From Actinomycetota bacterium (GTDB lineage Bacteria > Actinomycetota > Aquicultoria > JACQXZ01): a stretch of 33,040 bases of DNA. Shown in pieces: positions 24,583 to 32,483 of the stretch. The notes beneath the pieces were generated by a model. It did not search any database. It was not told the origin of the DNA and saw nothing but the letters and a program-made list of their open reading frames with translations. The stretch lies in NCBI GenBank assembly GCA_016208465.1, contig JACQXZ010000066.1:1-33040 (forward strand), given 5' to 3'. Every line of letters starts with the position of its first letter. Position 1 is the first letter of the stretch. A program made the translations under genes and the position numbers.

Positions 24583-25626
24583 ATGCGTTTAGGAATTGTA
24601 CCTGAAGGAATTGTAGATCGTATTGCGCTTGCGTCTGGTCAACTGCCAACGCCAATAGTGGAAACCTTCTGGGGAATCGCTCTTGGACGTCTGATTATTA
24701 CCGGCGCTCAGCTTGGCGTATTCGATGCCTTAGTCGAAGGAGAAAAAACAGTCGAGGAAATAGCCGAATACACTAAATGTGATCCCGAGGGGATGGAAAC
24801 ACTGCTTGATGCTCTTAATGGTTTTGGTTATCTTGCGCGTAGTGATGGACATTTTTCTCTTAATAAAAAATCCCGCAAATGGCTTACAAAAACTTCATCT
24901 TCTTCTATGTATGACGCGATTATGTTTATGTCGGAACTATGGAAAATGATGGAGGATATGGAACAAACAATCAAAAGCGGTAAAACCACAAATCTTCATT
25001 ATGCCAACAAGCCACCTGAGTTCTGGGAACGCTATATGCGCGGTCTTGCTACTTTCGCGAAATACGCGGGACCTGAAATCGTTCGCAAGGTTCCATTAAA
25101 GATAAAACCAAAACGCCTGCTGGGTGTGGGAGGCGGACATGCTTCATATAGTATGGCTTTTTGTCGTAAATATCCTGAACTAAAAGCCGAAGTGCTGGAC
25201 CTGTCGGGTGCAGTAGAACAAGGAAAAAAAATAGTTAAAGAACAAGGACTTGAAGACAGAGTAATTTTTAGAGAAGGAGATTTACGAGAAGCTGAATGGG
25301 GAGAAGGATACGATTTGGTGCTTTTGTTCAACGTCATCCATAATATCTCAGTAGAAGAAGCAGAACAGGCAATGGTAAAAGCCTATCAGGCACTTAAGCC
25401 CAAAGGAACATTTGTTATTTTGGACTCTGAGCATATTGGAGGCAAAGGCAATCTTTCTGTCACCAGTGGTTTTAATGAATTGCTTTTCTTTCTCTTAAGC
25501 AGTTGCCGTGCTTATCCTGAAGAATCTATCCGCGAGTGGGTGACCAATGCGGGTTTTACCAAACTCCGTAAAAGAAAACTTTTGGCTATGCCGATGACTC
25601 TATTGCTTATAGGAGAACGAGAATAA
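24583..25626 (+). CDS. SAM-dependent O-methyltransferase with N-terminal dimerisation domain
   Basis: The 347 residues fit the plant-type/hydroxyneurosporene O-methyltransferase family. A winged-helix dimerisation domain (GRLIITGAQLGVFDALVEG…TVEEIAEYTKCDPEGMETLL, GYLARSDGHFSL) is followed by a SAM domain. There the glycine motif is LLGVGGGHASYSMAF, with VLDLSG, REGDLREAEWGEGYDLVLLFNVIHN and a late ALKPKGTFVILD. The substrate is unknown; relatives act on small aromatic or polyketide hydroxyls. AAAGGAGAT precedes the ATG. A hairpin repeat follows the stop. Confidence 0.85.
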   Translation: MRLGIVPEGIVDRIALASGQLPTPIVETFWGIALGRLIITGAQLGVFDALVEGEKTVEEIAEYTKCDPEGMETLLDALNGFGYLARSDGHFSLNKKSRKWLTKTSSSSMYDAIMFMSELWKMMEDMEQTIKSGKTTNLHYANKPPEFWERYMRGLATFAKYAGPEIVRKVPLKIKPKRLLGVGGGHASYSMAFCRKYPELKAEVLDLSGAVEQGKKIVKEQGLEDRVIFREGDLREAEWGEGYDLVLLFNVIHNISVEEAEQAMVKAYQALKPKGTFVILDSEHIGGKGNLSVTSGFNELLFFLLSSCRAYPEESIREWVTNAGFTKLRKRKLLAMPMTLLLIGERE

Positions 25627-25632
25627 AGCTCT

Positions 25633-25653
25633 GACCCCGAATCCATCGGGGTC
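25633..25653. repeat. Perfect hairpin GACCCCGA-atcca-TCGGGGTC
   Basis: An 8-bp stem with a 5-base loop follows the methyltransferase stop. There is no T-run after it, so termination is uncertain. The 'ccccgaatccatcgggg' wording is a common dispersed repeat. It is followed by three copies of a 'ggacaat' unit leading into the cupin start. Confidence 0.7.
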
Positions 25654-25685
25654 CTGCTGGTAAAAATGGAGGGGGACAATGGACA

Positions 25686-26021
25686 ATGGACAATAAACAA
25701 GCAGATATAAAATCTCAGATAATAAAAATAACTGATTTGGCAGATTATCAGGATGGCTCGGTGATTAGCCGAACACTCATTAATAAAAAAACAGGCACTG
25801 TAACATTTTTTGCCTTCGATGAAGGACAGGGTTTAAGCGAACACACGACGCCGTTTGATGCTATGGTTTATGTTGTTGACGGCGAAGCAGAAATTATTAT
25901 TTCAGGTAAATCGTTCAATTTAAAAGAAGGCGAAATGATTATAATGCCGGCCAATCAGCCGCATTCTTTAAAAGCAGTGAAAAGATTTAAAATGATCCTG
26001 ACAATGATACGTTCCCAATAA
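25686..26021 (+). CDS. Cupin-domain protein
   Basis: A single beta-barrel cupin of 111 residues: TFFAFDEGQGLSEHTTPFDAMVYVVDGEAEI, then FNLKEGEMIIMPANQPHSL. The first motif keeps one histidine (EHTTPFD) rather than the usual HxH, and the second motif has the PHSL histidine, so metal binding may be weak or altered. The function is unknown. The stop codon TAA is part of the solo RAYT terminal repeat. The start lies in 'ggacaat' repeats with GGAGGGGG upstream. Confidence 0.82.
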   Translation: MDNKQADIKSQIIKITDLADYQDGSVISRTLINKKTGTVTFFAFDEGQGLSEHTTPFDAMVYVVDGEAEIIISGKSFNLKEGEMIIMPANQPHSLKAVKRFKMILTMIRSQ

Positions 26022-26039
26022 AGGGCGCTGTCCCCTTAT
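26020..26039. repeat. Solo copy of the RAYT terminal repeat
   Basis: AAAGGGCGCTGTCCCCTTAT is identical to the right end of the transposase element 3.5 kb upstream (22536-22555). It stands alone between the cupin and a methyltransferase gene. As with the element's own right end, it begins at a TAA stop codon. Confidence 0.9.
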
Positions 26040-26053
26040 AAAAGGTCGTAACA

Positions 26054-26623
26054 ATGAAACAACCATCCAACGATGAACAAGCAAGATGGGAACAGCTGTA
26101 TAAAGAAGAACAAACCGAAACAATGCCGTGGTACTATCCAAACATTGAACATATTTTAGATTTGGGAACCGGACCGGGAACTCAGGCTATAGCTCTGGCA
26201 AAAATGGGCTTTAGAGTAACCGCCACAGATATTTCCGCAACAGCTATCAGCAAAGCAAAAGAAAAATCAAAGCAGGAAGAATTAAGTATTGATTTTTTTC
26301 AGGATGATATTGTTGATACCAAAATAAACGATAAATTTGATTTTATTTTCGATAGAGGATGTTTTCACACTCTGCCTCCTGAAAAAAGAGATGTCTACGT
26401 AAAAAATGTTCACAGGATTTTAAAAACAGGAGGAATTCTTTTTTTAAAATGCTTCAGTTATAAAGAAAAAACTCTCGGTGGCCCTCATCGTTTTTCGCCT
26501 GAACAAATAGAAGAATATTTTCACCGCCATTTTGAAATACTCTCCATCACTGACACCATTTTTCAAGGAAACAGAAGACCCTTGCCGAAAGCATTATTTA
26601 GCATAATGAAAAAAATCGGTTAA
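26054..26623 (+). CDS. Class I SAM-dependent methyltransferase (TPMT/TehB-like)
   Basis: The 189 residues open with WEQLYKEEQTETMPWYYPNIEH, typical of the thiopurine/tellurite-resistance methyltransferase group. The SAM site ILDLGTGPGTQAIALAKMG, VTATDIS, FDFIFDRGCFHTLP and a late ILKTGGILFLKCFS follow. These enzymes methylate small nucleophiles or metalloids, and the substrate here is unknown. It starts 32 bases after the cupin gene with the solo repeat between them. Confidence 0.85.
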   Translation: MKQPSNDEQARWEQLYKEEQTETMPWYYPNIEHILDLGTGPGTQAIALAKMGFRVTATDISATAISKAKEKSKQEELSIDFFQDDIVDTKINDKFDFIFDRGCFHTLPPEKRDVYVKNVHRILKTGGILFLKCFSYKEKTLGGPHRFSPEQIEEYFHRHFEILSITDTIFQGNRRPLPKALFSIMKKIG

Positions 26624-26704
26624 GTTGGGTAATATGACAAAACCACCGTATCTTAATTCCACCCTATAAGCAAAACTAGCTGATTAAAATAAAAGGATAC
26701 TGCT

Positions 26705-28429
26705 GTGATTATCAAATTTAAACCTTGTAAATATTTATACTTTTTTTTAATTCTTCTTATTATTTTGCCGGGTTGTAGAAAAGTTGCTGTAAAAAATTCT
26801 TCTGAACAAGAAATTAAACAGTTAATCAGCAAATGGCACAAGGCTTTTGAGAAAAATGACTATACAATTCAATGGAAACTATTATCTTCAAAATCGCCTC
26901 TTAAAAACAAATTTACTCCATTCTTTTCTTTTGACAAAAGTTTGAAAATTAATAAAAACGAAGCCGCCTTCCTAGCGGCCTCAAAAGAGGCTTTTGGTCA
27001 TTTTAAAAGTTATGAAATTTATCGCATAACAATAAATGATAAAAAAGCAAAAGTTTATCTTATTTTTCATTGGGGCGGAAGCGCAAACTTAGGTGAAGCC
27101 CTTATCAGACCAATGAGAAAGAAAACAACTCTAGAACTAATAAAAGCAAAAAATAAATTGTTTGTTTTCGACGAGAAAGAGGGATTTGAGAAATTTTCTC
27201 CTGAAATTAATATCAAAAAGCTGACTGATTTAACTCCATCAAAAGAAAATGTAGTTGAAATTTATCCAAACCAAAACAAAAGCGTTGTTCTCTTTAGAAC
27301 AAGCGCTAACAAACTTGGTCTTATTGATACCCTGAGCCGAAAACCCATTTTTATTTCGCTTGATCTAAAAAAAGAAACAAATATTTTGCAGGTTGAATGG
27401 TCGTCTTCTGGAAACACTTTTGGGATTCGTTACGATGCTTCTGCTTCCCCGGAATCATTTGAGCCTGCCATTTTCTTCTTTAAGAAAAATGGTGATCAGA
27501 TTTCAAAAGTTTATTCAGCAGGTTTTTTTAAATTTGTCTCAGATGAAAATATTGTTTGGATTTCCGGAGAGAGTGGTTTGATAGAAATGGTTGAATACAA
27601 TTTTATTAAAAATGTTCACCGAATTATCTGGGATGAAGAAAAATCAAAAGCGGAAAAGGTATATCCCTTAGAAATTGTGGGATCGTTTAAAGAAAAAGTA
27701 GTTATAAGCGGCAGAAGCTATGAAAATTATGAATGGGAATACTCGCCGGGAATATTTGGAATTATTGATGCAAAAAGCGGCGAATTTAAAATTTTAACCG
27801 ATAAATGGTATCTTCTTCCGGGCGTATATGCTTTAAAAGAAAATCAGTTGGCATTTTTTGGCGGCAAAGCAACGGTTGAAAAAGAAACAAACAGAGAGAT
27901 GTGGAAGAAGATAAGTCTTGTTACTATTGACATTTTATCCGGAGAAGAAAAAACAGTTATGTTTATGGGAAATATCCCTGTTGAAAATATGGAAATTGTC
28001 AATCATCTTTCATGGTCGCCTCAAAGCAATGAAGTAGTTTTTAGTTATGGAACAAAAGGTCTTTTTCTTGCTTCACTGGAAAGAAAAGAATTTGAAGGAA
28101 TTTATCCAGAAAATTTAGACTGGGAGAATTCAAGAATTATCACTAAACCTCCTGTTGCTGTTGAAGTCTTGTCTGCCTATTGGCCGCCAAAGGGCGATAA
28201 AATTCTCTTCGTAACTTCATCCGGCAAAGTATTTATTTCTTCTTCAGACCGTGGATGGATGTTAAAAGAAATAAATTTTTTGTCCAAACGCGTTGATGGC
28301 ATTCAGTGCAATTGGCAGTCTGACAAAAATATAATTTTTACGGGATGGAAAAAGGCTGAAGAAAAAAATAAACCTCGCGTTTACGCTGAACCAAAAAGTG
28401 TTTATATGCTTGATGTTTCTTTGAAATGA
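26705..28429 (+). CDS. Lipoprotein with N-terminal NTF2-like segment and beta-propeller-like repeats
   Basis: I do not recognise a named family. The 574-residue protein starts with a type II signal peptide: a hydrophobic run YFFLILLIILPGC with lipobox Cys24. Residues about 35-155 look like an NTF2/SnoaL-like alpha-beta domain (IKQLISKWHKAFEKNDYTIQWKLL). The remainder shows recurring WSSSGNTFGIRYD, LSWSPQSNEVVFSYG, YWPPKGDKILFVTSSG and WQSDKNIIFTGW segments, as in TolB/WD40-type propellers. It should be anchored in an envelope membrane. The start is a GTG with AAAAGGA upstream. Confidence 0.75.
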   Translation: MIIKFKPCKYLYFFLILLIILPGCRKVAVKNSSEQEIKQLISKWHKAFEKNDYTIQWKLLSSKSPLKNKFTPFFSFDKSLKINKNEAAFLAASKEAFGHFKSYEIYRITINDKKAKVYLIFHWGGSANLGEALIRPMRKKTTLELIKAKNKLFVFDEKEGFEKFSPEINIKKLTDLTPSKENVVEIYPNQNKSVVLFRTSANKLGLIDTLSRKPIFISLDLKKETNILQVEWSSSGNTFGIRYDASASPESFEPAIFFFKKNGDQISKVYSAGFFKFVSDENIVWISGESGLIEMVEYNFIKNVHRIIWDEEKSKAEKVYPLEIVGSFKEKVVISGRSYENYEWEYSPGIFGIIDAKSGEFKILTDKWYLLPGVYALKENQLAFFGGKATVEKETNREMWKKISLVTIDILSGEEKTVMFMGNIPVENMEIVNHLSWSPQSNEVVFSYGTKGLFLASLERKEFEGIYPENLDWENSRIITKPPVAVEVLSAYWPPKGDKILFVTSSGKVFISSSDRGWMLKEINFLSKRVDGIQCNWQSDKNIIFTGWKKAEEKNKPRVYAEPKSVYMLDVSLK

Positions 28430-28450
28430 AATTGACTATTAGGAGACATT

Positions 28451-28723
28451 ATGTTTTATCCAAAACATAAACAAAAACCAAAATTAAAACATGTGGAGCT
28501 TGTAAATATTTTTAAAACTGGAAATCTTGCCACTATCGCAATGGCAAAATCTCTTTTAGAATCCGCTGAAATTCAATATTTTGTTAAGAATGAAGGTTTG
28601 CAAGATTTTTTTGCTTTAGGCCGCTTCGGAACAGGATTTAATATAATAGTCGGACCTGTTGAAATCTGGGTTAAAAAAGAAGATGAAGAGGATGTAAGAA
28701 AACTCTTGGAAGAATTAGAATAA
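28451..28723 (+). CDS. DUF2007 domain protein
   Basis: At 90 residues, the pattern VELVNIFKTGNLATIAMAKSLLESAEIQYFVKNEG, then VEIWVKKEDEEDVRKLLEEL, matches the small DUF2007 ('putative signal transducing protein') family, often near membrane or lipoprotein genes. The function is not established. It is 21 bases after the lipoprotein gene with AGGAGA upstream, so it is probably co-transcribed. Confidence 0.8.
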   Translation: MFYPKHKQKPKLKHVELVNIFKTGNLATIAMAKSLLESAEIQYFVKNEGLQDFFALGRFGTGFNIIVGPVEIWVKKEDEEDVRKLLEELE

Positions 28724-28778
28724 AAATCAAGGGGGAGGGAGATGTAGAAATTTTTAAGCTAAATAAGGAAAAACTAAA

Positions 28779-29144
28779 ATGAGTAAAATATCTAAAAGTT
28801 TCGTAGAAGTTTGTATATATGAAGTAAAACCGGATAAAACTGAAGAATTTGAACAGTTAATAGAAAAAGTAGTTAAACATCATCGGGATTTCCCCGGCGT
28901 TAAAGATGTGCGTTATATGAAAAGAACTCATCGACCTCCTGATTTTGCCAACGCCAAAAGGGGAGAGCCGCCAATTAGGCTGACAAAAAAACCAAAATTG
29001 GTCACTTATGTTTTATATTGGGAACTGGATAACGAAAAAACTCACGGCACAGCAACCAAGTCGGGCCTTGAACATTTTTATAAAGAATTCACAAAATATC
29101 TGGTTACGATTCCTAGGATTATATTAGGAGAAAGAATTCAATAA
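28779..29144 (+). CDS. ABM-like (dimeric alpha-beta barrel) small protein
   Basis: This 121-residue protein begins [42 protein letters not shown], the typical first half of a dimeric ferredoxin-like (antibiotic biosynthesis monooxygenase) fold, and ends in [18 protein letters not shown]. The family includes heme-degrading and quinol monooxygenases, but many members are uncharacterised. It lies 13 bases before a WrbA-like flavoprotein, so a shared quinone or redox role is possible (inference). Confidence 0.65.
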   Translation: MSKISKSFVEVCIYEVKPDKTEEFEQLIEKVVKHHRDFPGVKDVRYMKRTHRPPDFANAKRGEPPIRLTKKPKLVTYVLYWELDNEKTHGTATKSGLEHFYKEFTKYLVTIPRIILGERIQ

Positions 29145-29157
29145 GGAGGATGTAACA

Positions 29158-29802
29158 ATGAAATTTTTAATTGCATACTATTCTTTGTATGGTCATATTT
29201 ATCGTATGGCGGAAGCTATTGCGGAAGGAGCAAGGGAAGTAGATGGCACAGAAGTAGAACTGCGTCGAGTACCTGAAACATTATCAGAAGAAATACTTGA
29301 AAAAATGAAGGCTCTCGAAATACAAAAAAGTTTTGCTCATATTCCAATATGCACAGTAGATGACTTGGCCGCTGCTGACGCAGTTATTTTTGGCACACCA
29401 ACAAGATTCGGAAATATGTGCGGTCAAATGCGTCAGTTTCTCGACGCCACCGGAGGTCTTTGGGCCAAAGGAGCGCTTGTTGGAAAGGTGGGAAGTGTAT
29501 TTACCAGTTCTTCGACACAGCATGGTGGACAGGAATCTACTATCCTTAATTTTCATACCACACTCCTTCATCATGGAATGATTATCGCAGGGCTGCCATA
29601 TCTATTTAAAGGACAAACACGTATCGATGAAATCACTGGTGGATCTCCTTACGGCTCTTCGACAATAGCAGGCGGCAGCGGGGAACGGATGCCGAGTGAA
29701 AACGAACTATCTGCGGCGCGTTTTCAGGGAAAATATGTTGCAATGATAACTTCCAAACTTGCAACGCATCGAAAAGAAATAATTGACGCTCTTCAGGAAT
29801 AA
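29158..29802 (+). CDS. wrbA: NAD(P)H:quinone oxidoreductase, WrbA-type flavoprotein
   Basis: This 214-residue flavodoxin-fold protein binds FMN and reduces quinones by two electrons. The phosphate loop is [32 protein letters not shown] and [14 protein letters not shown] are the flavin-contacting segments of WrbA, and [13 protein letters not shown] is its family mark. AAGGAGGA precedes the ATG. Its usual role is protection against quinone redox cycling. Confidence 0.9.
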   Translation: MKFLIAYYSLYGHIYRMAEAIAEGAREVDGTEVELRRVPETLSEEILEKMKALEIQKSFAHIPICTVDDLAAADAVIFGTPTRFGNMCGQMRQFLDATGGLWAKGALVGKVGSVFTSSSTQHGGQESTILNFHTTLLHHGMIIAGLPYLFKGQTRIDEITGGSPYGSSTIAGGSGERMPSENELSAARFQGKYVAMITSKLATHRKEIIDALQE

Positions 29803-29831
29803 ATTTATTGTCCCGAAATGATATTTTTATG

Positions 29832-29954
29832 ACAGCCGGGACGGATGTCCTACGGTTCGTAGGTCGGGTGTCTCGCCTGACGTAGCACGCCAGATTTTTT
29901 ACCTTTCCGTTATCGCCACGTCCTCCGGCGTAACGTTGGAGGACGAAGCAATCT
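29832..29954. repeat. Cluster of decayed palindromic repeats, including a 12-bp stem at 29919-29945
   Basis: CCTACG-gtt-CGTAGG (29849-29863) is a small perfect hairpin inside a decayed 'gtctcg' repeat. CGTCCTCCGGCG (29919-29930) pairs with CGTTGGAGGACG (29934-29945) over 12 positions, with two G·T wobbles and a TAA loop. GACGAAGCAATCT (29942-29954) is shared with 16128-16140. The repeat cluster fills the gap before the amidotransferase gene. Confidence 0.75.
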
Positions 29955-29977
29955 TAAGCGAAAGGAAAAAACAAAAA

Positions 29978-30669
29978 ATGAAAATACATTATTTGCAACA
30001 TGTTCCATTTGAAAATTTAGCTAACATTGAATTATGGGCAAGAAGCAAAAACTATACTATCTCAAAAACATTATTATTTAATAACGATGCACTTCCAAAA
30101 ACAAGTGATTTCGACTGGCTGATTATTATGGGCGGACCTATGAATATTTATGAAGACAAAAAATATCCCTGGTTACTTAAAGAAAAGAAATTTATTGAAA
30201 AAGCAATTGCTGATAAAAAAATTGTTTTGGGAATTTGCCTTGGCGCTCAGCTTATCGTTGACGTTCTTGGCGGCGCTGTTTATAAAAATAATTATAAAGA
30301 AATTGGATGGCATCCTGTTTCATTAACTAAAGGAACCAAAAATTCATCTGTTTTTGGAAAATTGCCTGATAAATTTATTGCTTTCCATTGGCATGGGATA
30401 CGTTTGACTTGCCATCCGGCGCCATAAGAACGCTAAAGAGCGAAGGGTGCGTAAATCAGGCATTTGAATATAATAAACGAGTAATAGGATTACAATTTCA
30501 CCTTGAATCCTCCAATGAAAGCATTAGTTCTTTAATCCAGAATTGCGCTGATGATCTTACAGAGGGTAAATACGTTCAAAAACCAGAAGAAATGTTGTCT
30601 CAGCATAATAATCTAAAAGAGATAAAAAGGATAATGAACTGTTTTCTTTTTGCCTTGGAAATGCTATAA
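29978..30669 (+). pseudogene. Class I glutamine amidotransferase-like protein, interrupted by a -1 frameshift
   Basis: The first part (MKIHYLQHVPFENL…, IIMGGPMNIYED, nucleophile Cys87 in GICLGAQ) runs to FHWHG at 30397 and then leaves frame, ending at 30427. The correct continuation, DTFDLPSGA…, VIGLQFHLES with the catalytic His (30499) and Glu (30505), is in the -1 frame to 30669. A GGG at 30395-30397 in place of GGGG explains the shift. Read as one, the protein would have about 230 residues, normal for stand-alone GMP-synthase-like amidotransferases. As it stands, the short product has the cysteine but not the His-Glu pair. AAAGGA lies upstream of the ATG. Sequencing error in the G run is possible. 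Confidence 0.85.
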
Positions 30670-30708
30670 AGGAATTTAAATCATTAAAGCGAAACTAAAA
30701 AGGGTTCA

Positions 30709-30804
30709 GGTATTCAGAATACAGGATACAGAAGTCAGAAGAATACAAAAAGAAATACAGCAATTAGTCTTTTTCTGAATTCTGACTACTGGCTACTGAA
30801 TTCC
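30709..30804. repeat. Long imperfect palindrome of 'ctgactactggctactgaattc' type
   Basis: GGTATTCAG (30709-30717) pairs with CTGAATTCC near the right end (8 of 9), and CAGAAGTCAGAA with TTCTGAATTCTG less perfectly. This dispersed-repeat type is common in some environmental genomes. The 224-base gap before the PEP carboxylase start contains no gene that I can see. Confidence 0.65.
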
Positions 30805-30893
30805 AACAACAAGAAACACAAAACAATTCTTACATAGCAAACTGCAGAGACTTGAACCCAAAGAGAGAGATTAAAATTAACGAGGTCAAACAA

Positions 30894-32480
30894 ATGCGAA
30901 TACCAACTTCTATGGCGACTCAACATCCTGACAGCGCGAGTAAATATATTCCTATTCAGGAAGAAGCAAATGAAGCAGTCGAATCATTAACACCTCAGCC
31001 GGAAGGTCTTGGGATAGAGGAAGTGATGATTGACTTTGAAGGCAAGATGACTCCTTATCATCAAACTGCCGATGTTGCTTTAAAGCTCTTAGCTAAAAAC
31101 ATAATTCCTGGAAAAGATGTCTGGATAACCCCGCGCATCTCAAACGCAACTGAAGAAACAGTCTTCAGGCAACTGATGGCCCTGATGTCAATTGTGGAAG
31201 CAGATTATGATATCGCGAAAATCAGCAAAGAGGGGAGTATCCGCGAGGTAATCCTTCCGATGGTAAAAGGCGCTGATGATTTAATCTCTTTGAGAAGAAG
31301 AATCGCTGATGTAATTGACTTGGCTCACAAAGAGTTTGGCTTGGAAAAAGACCCAAACGCCCTTCAGATTATTCCGCTGGTTGAGTCTATTCCGACCATG
31401 CTTAACTTTCATACTTTTTATGAAGAATATTATCACAAATGCGCGGAATACGGTTTTACCAATAAAAAACTAAGATTTATGATCGCCCGTTCTGACTCAG
31501 CCCTTTCATACGGATTGATACCCTCCGTTTTATCATCAAAAATTATGCTTAATAATATATATAGATTAGGCGAGAAATTAGATATCTTAATTGCCCCAAT
31601 CCTTGGAGGGGGATGCCTGCCGTTTAGAGGACACATAACTTTAGAGAATATACAAAATGTTCTCAATGATTTCAGCGGAATAAAAACTGTTACAATCCAG
31701 TCGGGCATTCGCTATGATTATGATCCATCCGTGGTGAAAAATCTGGTAAATTATCTCAAGGTAAATCTTCCAAAATCAACTGTTAAATATCTGGACAAAG
31801 AAGAAGAAACTTTCTTAAAAAACTGCACTGCTTTATTCAGCAAACATTATATAGAAATATTTCAGGAAATTGCCCCTGTTGTTTCCGCTCTAACCGATAT
31901 AATTCCTGATCAGCGGGACAGATTAACACCTAAGGGGCCGCTGGGCTACGCCAGATCAAGCGTCAATCCCAATGATCTGATTTTCCTGACTGACAATAAT
32001 AAACTAAAAGAGGAATTAAGTGACCTTACAATAAAAGATACAGGAAAAATCCCCAGAGCAATCAGTTATACTGGAGCTTTATATTCAGTTGGACTACCGC
32101 CTGAATTTCTGGGTCTGGGAAATGGATTAAAAGAAATGCTGGAATTATTTGGAAATGAATCGGTAAATGAGCTTTGCAAACAATACTCGAGCCTGACAAA
32201 TGACATTCTTTTTGCGGCAAAATTTTTAGATCTTGAAGTGGCAAAACAATTCTTCTCCAATGAATTAATAAATAGTGTTTACAATCAGATAAAGCTGATA
32301 GAAAATGTCTTCAATATAACTATTTTTGAAAATAAAGACAGAGCGTATCAGACTCTGCTTGAAATTATTGATCCCCTTGTCAGGCAGATTGTTAGAGGGG
32401 AAATGCTCGAAAATGAGGATAAGGCTCTTTTAAAATCCTGCATGGTTCGCCTGGGAAAACTAAGAGGGAGTCTTGGGTAA
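30894..32480 (+). CDS. ppcA: Phosphoenolpyruvate carboxylase, archaeal type
   Basis: Adds bicarbonate to PEP to give oxaloacetate and feed the TCA cycle. The 528-residue protein is of the short archaeal type, not the roughly 900-residue bacterial type: it begins MRIPTSMATQHPDS (His11) and contains VMIDFEGKMTPYHQT, ARSDSALSYG, LGGGCLPFRGHI, SSVNPND and LPPEFLGLGNG. This type occurs in Archaea and a minority of anaerobic bacteria. The ATG at 30894 follows CGAGGTC. A TTG frame start at 30852 is rejected because the family begins at MRIPxxMxTQHPD. The CorA-like gene starts 3 bases after its stop. Confidence 0.95.
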   Translation: MRIPTSMATQHPDSASKYIPIQEEANEAVESLTPQPEGLGIEEVMIDFEGKMTPYHQTADVALKLLAKNIIPGKDVWITPRISNATEETVFRQLMALMSIVEADYDIAKISKEGSIREVILPMVKGADDLISLRRRIADVIDLAHKEFGLEKDPNALQIIPLVESIPTMLNFHTFYEEYYHKCAEYGFTNKKLRFMIARSDSALSYGLIPSVLSSKIMLNNIYRLGEKLDILIAPILGGGCLPFRGHITLENIQNVLNDFSGIKTVTIQSGIRYDYDPSVVKNLVNYLKVNLPKSTVKYLDKEEETFLKNCTALFSKHYIEIFQEIAPVVSALTDIIPDQRDRLTPKGPLGYARSSVNPNDLIFLTDNNKLKEELSDLTIKDTGKIPRAISYTGALYSVGLPPEFLGLGNGLKEMLELFGNESVNELCKQYSSLTNDILFAAKFLDLEVAKQFFSNELINSVYNQIKLIENVFNITIFENKDRAYQTLLEIIDPLVRQIVRGEMLENEDKALLKSCMVRLGKLRGSLG

Positions 32481-32483
32481 ACA

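Noticed and set aside
25633-25653. Hairpin after the O-methyltransferase as an intrinsic terminator
   Set aside because: Strong stem but no T-tract; listed as a repeat instead.
30388-30400. Programmed -1 frameshift in the amidotransferase
   Set aside because: The GGG context is not a canonical X-XXY-YYZ slippery heptamer and no downstream stem is evident; a lost base is simpler.
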